Assembly (NCBI GenBank): GCA_963789165.1
Contig: CAWBJP010000009.1
Coordinates: 62,001 to 126,000 of the forward strand
Source of the DNA: CAWBJP01 sp963789165
GTDB lineage: Bacteria; Actinomycetota; Acidimicrobiia; IMCC26256; BP-133
Reading direction: 5' to 3'
Length of the DNA: 64,000 nucleotides
The notes under the pieces were generated by a model. That model did not search any database. It worked only from the letters and a program-made list of their open reading frames with translations, and was not told where the DNA came from. The stretch's first letter is position 1. Each line of letters begins with the position of its first letter. Positions 24,373-34,600 of this stretch are shown in pieces. The position numbers were made by a program, and so were the translations under genes.

Positions 24373-25518
24373 TTGAAGTTCCGTTGCGAACGTGACGTCC
24401 TGAGCGAAGCGATTGGGAGTGCCGGCCGTGCGGTGGCTTCCCGTTCCGGCGCTCTTCCGATCCTCTCCGGACTTCTGATACGAACCACCGACGACGGACT
24501 GGAGCTGGCCGGCTCCGACCTCGAGCTCACGATCCGCGTCTCCGCCGCGGCCGAGTGCGATGGCGAGGGAGCTGCCGTGCTGCCCGCCCGGCTCTTCGGT
24601 GACATCGTCCGGGCCCTCGAGCCGGGGGCGGTGTCGGTGGACGTGGGTGACGAGGAGGCCCGCATCACCAGCGGGCGGTCCGACTTCAAGTTGCGCGTGC
24701 TGCCCGCGGATGATTTCCCCCGGTTGCCGGAAGTGGCGGGGAGCGGCGTGCGGATGGACGCCGCCGCGCTGGCCGACGCCCTGCGCCAGGTCATTCCGGC
24801 CGCTTCCCGGGACGATGCCCGGCCCATCCTCACCGGAGTGTTGCTGGTCGCCGAAGGCTCCGGTCTCCGGTTGGTGGCCACCGACTCGTACCGCCTGGCC
24901 GTCCGGGACCTTCCCGGGGAGACCACCCTGGCCGCCGCCCTGTCGGGCGCGGCCGCCGAGGGACGCCACGTGCTGGTTCCGGCCAAGGCGCTGGGCGAGC
25001 TCCAGCGAATCCTGGGTGCGGGCGGTGGTGCGGAAGGCGGGGGATCGCAGGTGGAGCTGTCGTTCTCGGACCGGGACGCCTGCTTCGACACGGCCAAGGC
25101 GCGGGTCAGCACGCGGCTCATCGAAGGTCAGTTCCCGAACTACCAGCAGCTCATCCCGTCCGGCTATCCCAACCGGCTGACCGTCGTCCGGGAAACCTTC
25201 ATGGAGGCGGTCAAGCGGGTCCGGCTCATCGGCCGCGATCGTGACAACGCCCCCATCCGCATGGCCATGGGTCCCGGCGGTCTGGAACTCACCGCCGTCG
25301 TGCACGACGTCGGGCAGGCCAGTGAAGGGCTCGACGCCAAGTACGAGGGAACCGAGACGACGGTGGCTTTCAATCCCGACTTCCTGCTCGACGGCCTGTC
25401 GGCCATCACCTCGGAAGAAGTCCTGGTCGAGACCCTGGACACCTCGAAGCCGGCCATCGTGCGGTCGGCCGAGGACGGAGATTTCCTCTACCTGTTGATG
25501 CCCGTCCGGGTGAGCTGA
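24373..25518 (+). CDS. dnaN: DNA polymerase III beta subunit (sliding clamp)
   Basis: The protein has 381 residues and three clamp domains, starting MKFRCERDVLSEAIGSAGRAV after initiation at TTG 24373. The start is fixed by a perfect AGGAGG at 24361-24366. RSGALPILSGLLIRTTDDGLELAGSDLE (domain I), RQVIPAASRDDARPILTGVLL (domain II) and LIEGQFPNYQQLIPSGYPN (domain III) are classical. The C-terminal hydrophobic cleft is present (LYLLMPVRVS). It forms a dimeric ring around DNA and tethers polymerases and partner proteins. Confidence 0.96.
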   Translation: MKFRCERDVLSEAIGSAGRAVASRSGALPILSGLLIRTTDDGLELAGSDLELTIRVSAAAECDGEGAAVLPARLFGDIVRALEPGAVSVDVGDEEARITSGRSDFKLRVLPADDFPRLPEVAGSGVRMDAAALADALRQVIPAASRDDARPILTGVLLVAEGSGLRLVATDSYRLAVRDLPGETTLAAALSGAAAEGRHVLVPAKALGELQRILGAGGGAEGGGSQVELSFSDRDACFDTAKARVSTRLIEGQFPNYQQLIPSGYPNRLTVVRETFMEAVKRVRLIGRDRDNAPIRMAMGPGGLELTAVVHDVGQASEGLDAKYEGTETTVAFNPDFLLDGLSAITSEEVLVETLDTSKPAIVRSAEDGDFLYLLMPVRVS

Positions 25519-25556
25519 CCCGGGGCCCGGTCCCCCGTGAACAAGACGGACAACCC

Positions 25557-26666
25557 ATGCGCCTGGCGCATCTCTGGCTGACCGACTTCCGGTGTTACGA
25601 GCAGGCCGAGATCGAGGTCGGTCCCGGGATGACCGTGCTGGCCGGAGGCAATGCCTCGGGCAAGACCAGCATCCTGGAGGCGGTCGGCTGGTTGGCCCGC
25701 ATGTCGTCGTTCCGGGGCGCGCCCGATGTCGCCCTGGTTCGGGCCGGGACGGAGCGGGCTTTCGTGCGGGCCGAGGTGGAGGGCGACGATCACCGGCGCA
25801 CGGTGGAGGCGGAGATCACGGCCGCGGGCCGCAACCGGGTGCTGGTGAATCACAAGCCGCTGCCCCGTTCCCGCGATGTGCTGGGCACGCTGCGGGTCAC
25901 GGTCTTCTCGCCCGACGATCTGCGGTTGGTGAAAGGGGGGCCGTCCGAACGCCGGACGGAACTCGACGACCTCCTGGTGGCGCTCTCTCCCCGGTACGAC
26001 GCCGCCCGTTCGGATTACGAGCGGGTTCTGCGTCACCGCAACGCCTGGCTCAAGTCGTGGTCCCGAAACGACGATCCGGCCACCCTGGACGTGTGGGACG
26101 ACCAGCTCACCAAGGCCGGGGCGGAGCTGGTGCGGGGGCGGCTGAAACTGCTGGAGCGTTTGGAGGCACCCATGGCCAAGGCCTACGCCGACCTGGCCGG
26201 CGCGGGCGCGGCTGACATCGCCGGAGTCTACGAAACAGGCTGGGCCCCGCGAGAGGTACTCGACGCCTCCCGTCTCGACGATGTGGCGCCGCTGCTGGCC
26301 GCGGCGCTGGGTGGTTCCCGGGCCGCCGATCTGGAACGCCGGATCAGCCTGGTGGGTCCCCACCGCGACGACTGGCGCCTGACCGTGGAGGCCCGCGAGG
26401 CGCGCCGCTACGCCTCCCAGGGGGAGCAGCGCTCCCTGGCTCTGGCCATCCGCATGGCCGGGCACGCGGTGGTGACGGAGGTGGCGGGGGAACCGCCCGT
26501 CCTGCTCCTGGACGACGTGTTCTCCGAGCTCGACGACACCCGTTCCGCCGGCCTGGTGGCCCACCTGCCCGCCGGGCAGGCGCTGGTGACCACTGCCGGT
26601 CAGCTTCCGGCCGGGCTCCCCACCGAGCGGGTGGTCTGGATCACCGGCGGGCGGGTGGGGACATGA
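25557..26666 (+). CDS. recF: DNA replication and repair protein RecF
   Basis: The protein has 369 residues. It is an SMC-like ATPase that helps RecA loading at gaps. Walker A is LAGGNASGKTSILEAVGWLA. The ABC signature is YASQGEQRSLALAIRMA, with Walker B PPVLLLDDVFSELD, followed by the switch segment ALVTTAGQLP. The gene stands 38 nt after dnaN, and its TGA overlaps the ATG of dciA. Confidence 0.95.
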   Translation: MRLAHLWLTDFRCYEQAEIEVGPGMTVLAGGNASGKTSILEAVGWLARMSSFRGAPDVALVRAGTERAFVRAEVEGDDHRRTVEAEITAAGRNRVLVNHKPLPRSRDVLGTLRVTVFSPDDLRLVKGGPSERRTELDDLLVALSPRYDAARSDYERVLRHRNAWLKSWSRNDDPATLDVWDDQLTKAGAELVRGRLKLLERLEAPMAKAYADLAGAGAADIAGVYETGWAPREVLDASRLDDVAPLLAAALGGSRAADLERRISLVGPHRDDWRLTVEAREARRYASQGEQRSLALAIRMAGHAVVTEVAGEPPVLLLDDVFSELDDTRSAGLVAHLPAGQALVTTAGQLPAGLPTERVVWITGGRVGT

Positions 26667-27007
26667 AGCCGCGGCGATGGGCCTGGCGGGGGGACGACCC
26701 GGAGCATCTGGGTTCCCGTCCCCCCCGACGTCTGGCCGAGAGCCTGTCCGAGGTGGCCGCCGACCTCAATCTTGACGAGCCAGATGTCATCGCCGCGGTG
26801 ATGGGCGGGTGGGATGGGCTGGTGGGCGCGGCGGTGGCGGCCCATGCCCGGCCCCGGATCGTGCGCCAGGGGATCCTCACCGTGGAGGTGGACAGCCCGG
26901 AGTGGGCCACCCAGCTGCGCTATCTCGAAGGCGAGTTGCTGCTCCGGATCGGCCGCAAGGTGCGCCCCGGAGCGGTGACCAGTCTGCGGGTCGTGGTGCG
27001 CCGATAG
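26663..27007 (+). CDS. dciA: DUF721 family protein, DciA-like helicase loader
   Basis: The protein has 114 residues and the ATG overlaps the recF stop as ATGA. The DUF721 core is AAVMGGWDGLVGAAVAAHARPRIVRQGILTVEVDSPEWATQLRYLEGELLLRIGRKV, with the conserved Trp and the SPEWATQL segment. DciA binds and loads the replicative helicase DnaB in bacteria that lack DnaC/DnaI. The recF-dciA-gyrB neighbourhood is the standard actinobacterial one. A strong inverted repeat follows immediately. Confidence 0.88.
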   Translation: MKPRRWAWRGDDPEHLGSRPPRRLAESLSEVAADLNLDEPDVIAAVMGGWDGLVGAAVAAHARPRIVRQGILTVEVDSPEWATQLRYLEGELLLRIGRKVRPGAVTSLRVVVRR

Positions 27008-27009
27008 TT

Positions 27010-27053
27010 CTGTGCTCCCGCAGCCTCGAAGAGAAGGGACTGCGGGAGCACAG
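27010..27053. terminator. 14-bp perfect inverted repeat after dciA
   Basis: The arms CTGTGCTCCCGCAG (27010-27023) and CTGCGGGAGCACAG (27040-27053) are perfect, with a 16-nt loop, starting 2 nt after the dciA stop. No T tract follows, so it may be a non-canonical terminator or mRNA-stabilising hairpin. The left arm resembles the inverted repeat at 17653. Confidence 0.6.
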
Positions 27054-27074
27054 GTGGGGGGCTGGAGGGGGGCG

Positions 27075-27251
27075 CTAGCTCGAGGGAGCGGGCTCTTCGT
27101 GGGCGCAGTTGGGATCACCGGCTGTGCAGAGCAGCTCGGCTACCGGGTTCTTCTCCTTGTCGGGCGGCGGCTGCTCGTCGGCATGGGCGGGGATGGCCAG
27201 GGGGAGGCCAATGAGGAACACGGCGCTGCAGAAGGCAGCTTGGAGGGACAT
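27075..27251 (-). CDS. Small secreted protein, 58 residues, unknown function
   Basis: The ATG at 27251 follows AAAGGAG at 8 nt. Residues 1-24 form a signal peptide (QAAFCSAVFLIGLPLAIPAH-ADE). The mature part is about 34 residues, acidic and Pro-rich, with two cysteines spaced eight apart (LLCTAGDPNCAHEEP) that could form a disulfide. I recognise no family. Strong SD, clear signal peptide and a location in an otherwise empty gap make it likely real. It faces the dciA hairpin. Confidence 0.6.
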   Translation of the reverse strand: MSLQAAFCSAVFLIGLPLAIPAHADEQPPPDKEKNPVAELLCTAGDPNCAHEEPAPSS

Positions 27252-27361
27252 GGGGAGGCTCCTTTGCTGTGACGTGTGGTGCGGTTGAGGGCCCCGTTGT
27301 GTCGCGACGAGCTATTGGTCTGCTCAAAGCACCCAGAAGTTCCCCGGAGTCGGGGGCGGTT

Positions 27362-27685
27362 TCAGCCCGGGAGGTCGGAGGGGAGAGCCATCCGCCATTC
27401 GTGCTGGACGGCCGCCCGCCGGGCCACGATGGGACGGAGGAGGTCGACCACCAGCTTCTGGTGGGCCGGATGATCCCGGTAGGTCAGGAACCCGTCCTGG
27501 TCCTCGAAGTCGGCTACCACCACGAAGTCGTAGTTGTCGGCGGTGATGCCGGCGTCGTCTCCGAACCGGTAGGCGCGCACCTCCGGAATCTGCTCCGGCA
27601 TGGTGGCGAGGCCGGTGCGAAGCGCCTCTTTCTGCTCGTCGGTCACCTCCGGGGTGAAGCACACCATCACGACGTGGCGGAACAC
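27362..27685 (-). CDS. Dabb family (stress-responsive alpha/beta barrel) protein
   Basis: The protein has 107 residues from GTG 27685, which follows GAGGAGG. The dimeric alpha/beta barrel pattern is FRHVVMVCFTPEVTDEQKEALRTGL at the start, then VRAYRFGDDAG, YDFVVVADFEDQDGFLTYRDHPAHQKLV. Relatives are stress-responsive proteins and small cyclases or olivetolic-acid-type enzymes. The substrate is unknown. No operon partner is visible. Confidence 0.82.
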   Translation of the reverse strand: MFRHVVMVCFTPEVTDEQKEALRTGLATMPEQIPEVRAYRFGDDAGITADNYDFVVVADFEDQDGFLTYRDHPAHQKLVVDLLRPIVARRAAVQHEWRMALPSDLPG

Positions 27686-27848
27686 AGCCCCTCCTCGGTT
27701 CTCTCGGGGGAAAGGGTGAGGGTACCGCCGGACGGGACCCGGTTTCGGAGGTGTCCCGCGGGAACAAGCTCGACCAAACCCGGACAACACTCTCAAAGCT
27801 GGACAAGACACAGGAACAGATTCCCGGTTGTGCCCGTACAGTGGGTGT

Positions 27849-29590
27849 ATGCGCGGTGGACGCTGGGTGGCCCGACCCTTGCTTGCCGCCCTCCTCCGGC
27901 TCTTCATTCTTGTCGTGCCGGCAGTGGCGGGCATGGCCGCCGCATGGGCCGTCACCGAACTCCTGGGCGAGCCGTCCGGGGTGGCGGAAACCGTGGGCTG
28001 GTGGACGGCCCTGGTCGCCGCCGCCGTCACCGCCGTGGTCGTCACCCAACGCCTGGCCAAACGGCTCCTGCCCCTGGCCTGGCTGCTGCATCTGACCCTC
28101 GCTTTCCCCGACCGGGCCCCGTCGCGCCTGAAGATCGCCCGCCGGGCGGCCCGGGGCCGGGCCCTGCGCAAGGCCGCCACCGAGGCCCGCCACGAGGGCC
28201 TCGGCGACGACGCGGCGGCCGCCGCCGCCCGGGCGCTCGTGCTGGTGGCCGCTCTGGGTGCCCACGACCGCCGGACCCGGGGTCACTCCGAGCGGGTCCG
28301 CGGCCTGGCCGACGTGCTGGCCGAGGAGGCGGGCGTCGCGCCCGAGGACCGCGACCGGCTCCGGTGGGCGGCGTTGCTGCACGACATCGGCAAGCTGGCC
28401 GTCCCCGGTGAGATCCTCAACAAGCCGGACCGTCCTGACGACGCCGAGTGGGAGACCCTGCGCCGCCATCCGGAGGAGGGCGACCGGCTGGTGACCCCTC
28501 TGGTGGAGTGGCTGGGTCCGTGGGCGGCCTCCGTGGCCCATCATCACGAGCACTGGGACGGCAGCGGGTATCCCCGGGGCCTGGCCGGCGAGGACATCTC
28601 CCTCGGGGGACGGATCCTGGCCATCGCCGATGCCTACGAGGTGATGACCGCCTCCCGGCCCTACAAGTCTCCGCAGCGGCCGGATGTGGCCCGAAAGGAA
28701 CTGGTGGCGAGCGCCGGGGTGCATTTCGACCCCGTGCTGGTGCGCCACTTCCTGGCCGTCCGCCTCGGGAAGTTGTGGTGGTTGATCGGCGGTTCCGCCG
28801 TCCTCTCCCTGGTGCCCTGGCTGGCCGGCCTGTGGACGGCTCCGGCCGGGGCGGCCATCCGGCGCACGGGGTCGGGCCCGGCCACCGCCGCCGCCGCCGT
28901 CGGCGTCCTCGCCCTGGCCGGGGTGGTGGCTCCCGCCGCCGCCCCGCTCCGATCCGACCCGGCGCCGATCGAGGTGGCCGCACCCGTGGCTGTTCCGAGC
29001 CCGCTGCCGGCACCGGATCCGGTGGCCGTGACGCCGGTGTCGAGTCTCGCTCTCGCGCCCGCCGGCGCCGGTGACTCCGGCACACGGCTCCGCGGGCCAC
29101 GCTCCCGGCCGTCGTCCCGCCGCCCGCGGGGCCGACTCCCTCGACCGACCCGCCCGTCGCCGGCCCGGCTCCGGCGGACGACCCCGCCGCACCGCCTCCG
29201 GCGGACGAACCTGCGGCACCTTCGGCTCCACCGCCCGCGTCGCCCCTGTTCAGTGCCCGGGGCCAGATGCTCCTGCCCAACCTGCTCGGTCTCACCCTGG
29301 GCCAGATGCAGGCCGGGTGCGGGCAACCCCCCAGTTCCGGGGTCGACGCCGTGGTCTTCGACCTGCCCCCGGAGGCCCGGGTGGCGGGGGCCGCGGTCCG
29401 CATCACCGGCTCCGACCTGCTCGGCCTGCACAACCTCGACGCGACCTTCTATTCGGAGACCTGCGAGGTTGTCGGACGGCTGGCCACCCCGGCGGCCGAC
29501 GAGTCCGGATTCCTGCCGGCGGGAACCCGTTTCGTAGTGGTCACCGACCGCCTCGGGATCGCCACCGCGGTCGAGTTGTCGGTGGGCTGA
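27849..29590 (+). pseudogene. Membrane HD-GYP domain phosphodiesterase, frame interrupted
   Basis: About 580 residues if the frame is restored. The N-terminus (ATG 27849) has two transmembrane helices. The HD-GYP domain follows: GAHDRRTRGHSERVRGLAD, LLHDIGKLAVPGEILNKP, HHHEHWDGSGYPRGLAGE and ADAYEVMTASRPY, with all metal and GYP residues, so it should cleave cyclic-di-GMP or a related dinucleotide. Two more helices and a Pro-rich linker come next. Between about 29070 and 29130 the sensible frame moves by one base: beyond it the original frame is Arg-rich nonsense ending at 29537. The other frame continues PAVVPPPAGPTPSTDPP into MLLPNLLGLTLGQMQAGCG and ends 29590. A missing base, natural or technical, explains this. 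Confidence 0.75.
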
Positions 29591-29612
29591 AACGAACCCG
29601 AAAGTCATACCC

Positions 29613-29624
29613 TTCTGGTAAGAT
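29613..29624 (+). promoter_or_regulatory. Probable extended -10 promoter of gyrB-gyrA
   Basis: TTCTGGTAAGAT contains TG-G-TAAGAT, an extended -10 hexamer at 29619-29624, about 90 nt before the gyrB GTG. No good -35 is seen, which extended -10 promoters tolerate. The 121-nt gap has no other candidate. Confidence 0.4.
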
Positions 29625-29711
29625 GGCGGGAGTGGATTTCAGGGCCCTGACCTGCACTTTTACTTCTCCCAGGGCCGATCCTCCCCCTACCTGAGGAAGG
29701 TTTTCACGCGC

Positions 29712-31613
29712 GTGGCGTACGACGCCAAGGACATCACTGTCCTCAAAGGCCTCGAACCGGTCCGGGAACGCCCCGGGATGTACATCGGATCCACCGGTCC
29801 TTCAGGCCTCCATCACCTCGTCTACGAGGTGGTCGACAACTCGGTTGACGAAGCCATGGCCGGGCACGCCAACCTCATCGAAGTGGTCCTGCTCAAGGAC
29901 GGCGGATGCCGGGTGACCGACAATGGCCGGGGCATCCCGGTCGACGAGCACCCCGAGTATCCGGGCATCTCGGCGGCCGAGGTCGTGCTCACCACTCTGC
30001 ACGCCGGCGGCAAGTTCGGCGGCGAGGGTTACAAGATCTCCGGCGGCCTCCACGGCGTGGGTGTATCGGTGGTGAACGCCCTCTCCCGTCGCCTCGAGCT
30101 CGAGATCAACCGCGGCGGCGGGCGGTGGGTGCAGACCTACGGCGACGGGGGCCGCCCGCTGACTCCGCTGGAGCGGATCGCCGGAACCCGCAAGAAGGGA
30201 ACGGCCGTCACCTTCTGGCCCGACCCCGCCATCTTCGAGGAGGTGGAGTTCCGGGCCCAGACCCTGCTCGAGCGCCTCCGGGAGATGGCTTTCCTCACCC
30301 GCGGCCTCGAAATCCGTCTCCGGGACGAGCGCCACGACGAACCGGTGGAGCACGTCTACAAGTACACCGGCGGCATCGTCGACTTCGTCAGGCACCTGAA
30401 CTCCAGCAAGGAGGCCCTGCACAAGAAGCTCGTCTCCTTCGAGGAGTCCCAGGAGATGAATGTGGTCGAGGTGGCCATGCAGTGGAACACCGGCTACCAC
30501 GAGGGCCTGCACAGCTTCGCCAACAACATCGCCACCACCGAAGGCGGCATGCACGAAGAGGGCTTCCGCAAGGCCCTGACCAACGTGGTGAACCGCTACG
30601 CCCGGGAGAAGGGCCTCCTCAAAGAGAAGGACGACCCCTTCGCCGGGGAGGACATCCGGGAGGGGCTGACCGCCATCCTCTCGGTCAAGCTCCGCAACCC
30701 CCAGTTCGAAGGCCAGACGAAGACGAAGCTGGGCAACACCGAGATGCGCTCGCTGGTGGAGAAGGCGACCAATGCCCGGCTGCGGGACTGGTTCGAGGAG
30801 AACCCGCCCGAGGCCAAGCAGATCGTGGCCAAGATCACCCAGGCCGCCCGGGCCCGGATGGCCGCCCGACAGGCGCGTGACCTCACCCGGCGCAAGTCGT
30901 TGCTGGAGTCGGCGTCCATGCCGGGCAAGCTGGCCGACTGCTCGTCGCGTGACCCCCGAGTGTCGGAGCTGTTCATCGTGGAGGGCGACTCGGCCGGCGG
31001 CTCGGCCAAGCAGGCCCGGGACCGGGAGTTCCAGGCCATCCTGCCCATCCGGGGGAAGATCCTCAACGTCGAGCGGGCCCGGATCGACCGGATGCTCAAG
31101 AACGAGGAGATCCAGGCCCTCATCACCGCCATCGGAGCGGGGATCGGTGAGGAGTTCGACCTCGAGAAGATCCGCTACCACAAGATCGTGCTGCTCACCG
31201 ACGCCGACGTGGACGGCGCCCACATCCGCACGCTGCTCCTCACGTTCTTCTACCGCCAGATGCCCGAGCTGGTGAAGATGGGCTACTGCTACATCGCCCA
31301 GCCGCCGCTCTACTCGGCCGTCCTCGGGAAGGAGAAGACCTACCTGAAGGACGAACACGCCCTCACCCGCTTCCTGGCCGACCACGAAGGGCGCAAGCCG
31401 GATATCAGCCGGTTCAAGGGCCTCGGCGAGATGAACTACGACGAGCTGTGGGCCACCACCATGGATCCGGGCGCCCGCTCACTTCTCCAGATCTCGGTCG
31501 AGGACGCGGCCATCGCCGACGACATCCTCTCGCGGCTCATGGGGGAGGACGTCGACGCCCGCCGGACATTCATCCAGGAGAACGCCACCGACGTGCGGTT
31601 CCTGGACATCTAG
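29712..31613 (+). CDS. gyrB: DNA gyrase subunit B
   Basis: The protein has 633 residues and is the ATPase half of gyrase (negative supercoiling). GHKL ATPase motifs: VDNSVDEAMAGHA, VTDNGRGIPVDEHP, LHAGGKFGGEGYKISGGLHGVG. The Toprim domain has VEGDSAGGSAKQARDREFQAILPIRGKILNVE and LTDADVDGAHIRTLLLTFFYR. The C-terminal GyrA contact is RFKGLGEMNYDELWATTMDP. The length is that of the short actinobacterial form, without the enterobacterial insertion. No intein is present here, unlike the next gene. GTG 29712 is preceded by GAGGAAGG at a slightly long distance. Confidence 0.97.
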   Translation: MAYDAKDITVLKGLEPVRERPGMYIGSTGPSGLHHLVYEVVDNSVDEAMAGHANLIEVVLLKDGGCRVTDNGRGIPVDEHPEYPGISAAEVVLTTLHAGGKFGGEGYKISGGLHGVGVSVVNALSRRLELEINRGGGRWVQTYGDGGRPLTPLERIAGTRKKGTAVTFWPDPAIFEEVEFRAQTLLERLREMAFLTRGLEIRLRDERHDEPVEHVYKYTGGIVDFVRHLNSSKEALHKKLVSFEESQEMNVVEVAMQWNTGYHEGLHSFANNIATTEGGMHEEGFRKALTNVVNRYAREKGLLKEKDDPFAGEDIREGLTAILSVKLRNPQFEGQTKTKLGNTEMRSLVEKATNARLRDWFEENPPEAKQIVAKITQAARARMAARQARDLTRRKSLLESASMPGKLADCSSRDPRVSELFIVEGDSAGGSAKQARDREFQAILPIRGKILNVERARIDRMLKNEEIQALITAIGAGIGEEFDLEKIRYHKIVLLTDADVDGAHIRTLLLTFFYRQMPELVKMGYCYIAQPPLYSAVLGKEKTYLKDEHALTRFLADHEGRKPDISRFKGLGEMNYDELWATTMDPGARSLLQISVEDAAIADDILSRLMGEDVDARRTFIQENATDVRFLDI

Positions 31614-31644
31614 AGATCGTAGCAAGCAACGGGGAGAGTTCTGT

Positions 31645-34600
31645 ATGCCTGACGACGGCGTCCAGCAGACGCTCGCAGACGGCTCGATCGAGCCCATCGA
31701 GATCCAGGAGGAGATGGGGCGGTCCTTCATGGACTACGCCATGTCCGTCATCGTCTCCCGGGCGCTTCCCGACGTCCGGGACGGCCTGAAGCCGGTGCAC
31801 CGCCGGATCCTCTACGGCATGTACGAAGCGGGTCTGCGCCCCGACCGGCCCTACACCAAGTGCGCCCAGGTCGTGGGCCGGGTCATGGGTCAGTACCACC
31901 CCCACGGCGACACGGCCATCTACGACGCCCTGGCCCGCATGGCCCAGAACTTCTCCCTCCGCCACCCCATGGTCGACGGCCACGGCAACTTCGGCTCCCC
32001 CGACCCCAACGATCGTCCGGCGGCGATGCGCTACTGCTTGACATATCAAGCAAGGCTGCGCACTCCGAGCGGGACGGTCCAGATCGGCGAACTGGTGCCG
32101 GACGCAGAGCCGAACACCACGACGGGTTGCGACCTGAAAGTCGTCGGTCGGCGGGGCGAGCCGGTTCGCGCGGAAGCGTTTTTCCACTCGGGTACGCATC
32201 CCATCTTGCGGGCGCGCACGAAGGAAGGCTTCGAGCTCACCGGCACGACGAATCACCCTGTGCTCTGCCTGGTCGCGGTGGCCGGCGTCCCCGTGCTGCT
32301 GTGGAAGCTCCTCGAGGAGCTACGCCCGGGAGACAAGCTCGCCATCGATCGCCGACCCGTGGTGGACGACCGTCACGACGAACGCGCCGAGCGATGGGCT
32401 TTCCTGGCGGGTGCTTTCCTGGCCGAGGGCTTCGTCGGTGAGCGGTCCGGGTTCAACAACACGGACCTCGAGTACTTCTCCCGGGTCGAGTCGCTCTACC
32501 GCGACCTCGTCGGAGGGGCGGCCTACTCCTACAACCGGACCATCGCTTCCGGGAGCACCATCCACGAGCTTGATGTTCACCGCTGCGAAACGCTTCTCGC
32601 TTCGCCGCTTGGGGAGCTGGCCGGCAAAAGGAGCGCCGAGAAGCGCATCCCGGACTTTGTTTGGCAGGCACCCCCCGCAGCCAAGCGGGCGTTCCTCCAG
32701 GCGCTGTTCGAGGGTGACGGCTGTGCCTCGGTGCTCCACGACGCCCGCCGGGACGACGAGACGGTCCAGGTGTCCTACTCGACCTACAGCGAGGGCCTGT
32801 CCCAGGACGTGCAGCTCCTGCTGCTCGAGTTCGGCATCGTGGCCCGGCGCTGCTTCGCGGAGGAGCGCAAGGAATGGAAGGTCTTCCTGACCAGCCGCCG
32901 GCAGGTGCGGCGGTTCGCCGAGCGCGTCGGGTTCGCCTGCACCAAGCAGGACCGCCTCCTCGAGATGCTCGACTCCACGCCGGAGAAGGCGTGCAGCGCC
33001 AGCGGTGACACGATCCCCTTCCTGGCCGACTTCCTGCGGGAAGAAGCCACCCGCGGGCACCGCCGGTGGCTGGCCAAGAACGCCATCGGCCGGGCCGACC
33101 TGTGGGAGGACTCCGGCGAGGAGATCCTGGCCAGGATCGGGAATCCCGAGGCCGAGGCCGTGGCCCGGTCCATCGTCGAGCACGGCTACTACTACGCCAC
33201 CGTCTCTTCGGTGGAGGACGCCGGCGAAGCGCCCGTCTACTCCATCCGGGTCGATTCCGACGACCACGCCTTCTCCGCCGGCGGTTTCATCAACCACAAC
33301 ACCGAATGTCGGCTGGCGCCTCTGGCCATGCAGATGTTGGCCGGGATGGACGAGGACACGGTCGGGTTCGTCGAGACCTACGACGGGAAGACGCAGGAGC
33401 CCTCGGTCCTGCCCGCCCGGTTCCCCAACCTGCTGGTCAACGGGAGCGGCGGCATCGCCGTCGGCATGGCCACGAACATCCCGCCCCACAACCTGCGCGA
33501 GGTCATCGACGCCACCATCCACCTGATCGACAACCCCGAGTCGACGCCCGACGACCTCATGCAGTTCGTGCTCGGTCCCGACTTCCCCACCGGGGCGCTG
33601 ATCATGGGCCGGTCCGGGATCCACGACGCCTACCGCACCGGGCGGGGCTCGATCCGCATGCGGGCCGTGGCCGAGATCGACGAGGACGCCCAGGGGCGCC
33701 AGCGGATCATCGTCACCGAGGTGCCCTACCAGACCTCGGTGGAGTCGATCGGGAACAAGATCGAGGAGCTGGTGCGGGAACGGAAGATCGAGGGGATTCG
33801 CGACGCCCGCAACGAGAGCTCCCGGGCCGGCATGCGACTGGTCATCGACCTCAAGCGCGACGCCAACGCCCAGGTGGTGCTCAACCAGCTCTACAAGCAC
33901 ACGCCCATGCAGACCAGCTTCGGCGTGATCATGCTGGCCCTGTGCGACAACGTCCCCCGGGTCCTGAACCTGGCCGAGGTCCTCAGGGCCTACGTCGCCC
34001 ACCAGGTCGACGTCCTGCGCCGGCGCACCGAGTTCCGGCTGCGCAAGGCGAAGGACCGGGCCCACATCGTCGAGGGGCTGCTGCGGGCGCTCGACATGCT
34101 CGACCAGGTCATCGCCCTGATCCGGGGCTCGGCCGACGTCGAGGTCGCCCGGGCCGGCCTCATGGCCGAACCGTTCAGCTTCAGTGAGATCCAGGCCAAC
34201 CACATCCTGGACATGCCGCTGCGCCGGCTCACCGGCCTCGAGCGCCAGAAGCTGATCGACGAGTTCGCCGAGCTGACCGCCACCATCGCCGAGCTGGAAT
34301 CGATCCTGGGCGACGAGGTCAAGCTCCGGACCGTCATCAAGGCCGAGCTGGCCGAGATCCGTCAGAAGTTCGGCGACGACCGGCGCAGCAAGATCACCTA
34401 CGACCCGGGCGATCTCGACACCCTCGACCTCATCGACGACGACGAGGTCGTGGTCACGATGTCCAAGGGCGGCTACATCAAGACGGTGGCGGCCGACGCC
34501 TTCCGCCGCCAGGGCCGGGGCGGGCGTGGGGTGACCGGGGCCAAGCTGCGCGACGAGGACTACGTCGAGCATCTGCTCACCACCACGGCCCACTCCTACC

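Noticed and set aside
29071..29694. 207-codon plus-strand frame in the HD-GYP C-terminal region
   Set aside because: Third reading frame; Arg/Gly/Pro-rich nonsense, whereas the frame at 29267-29590 is protein-like and completes the HD-GYP protein.
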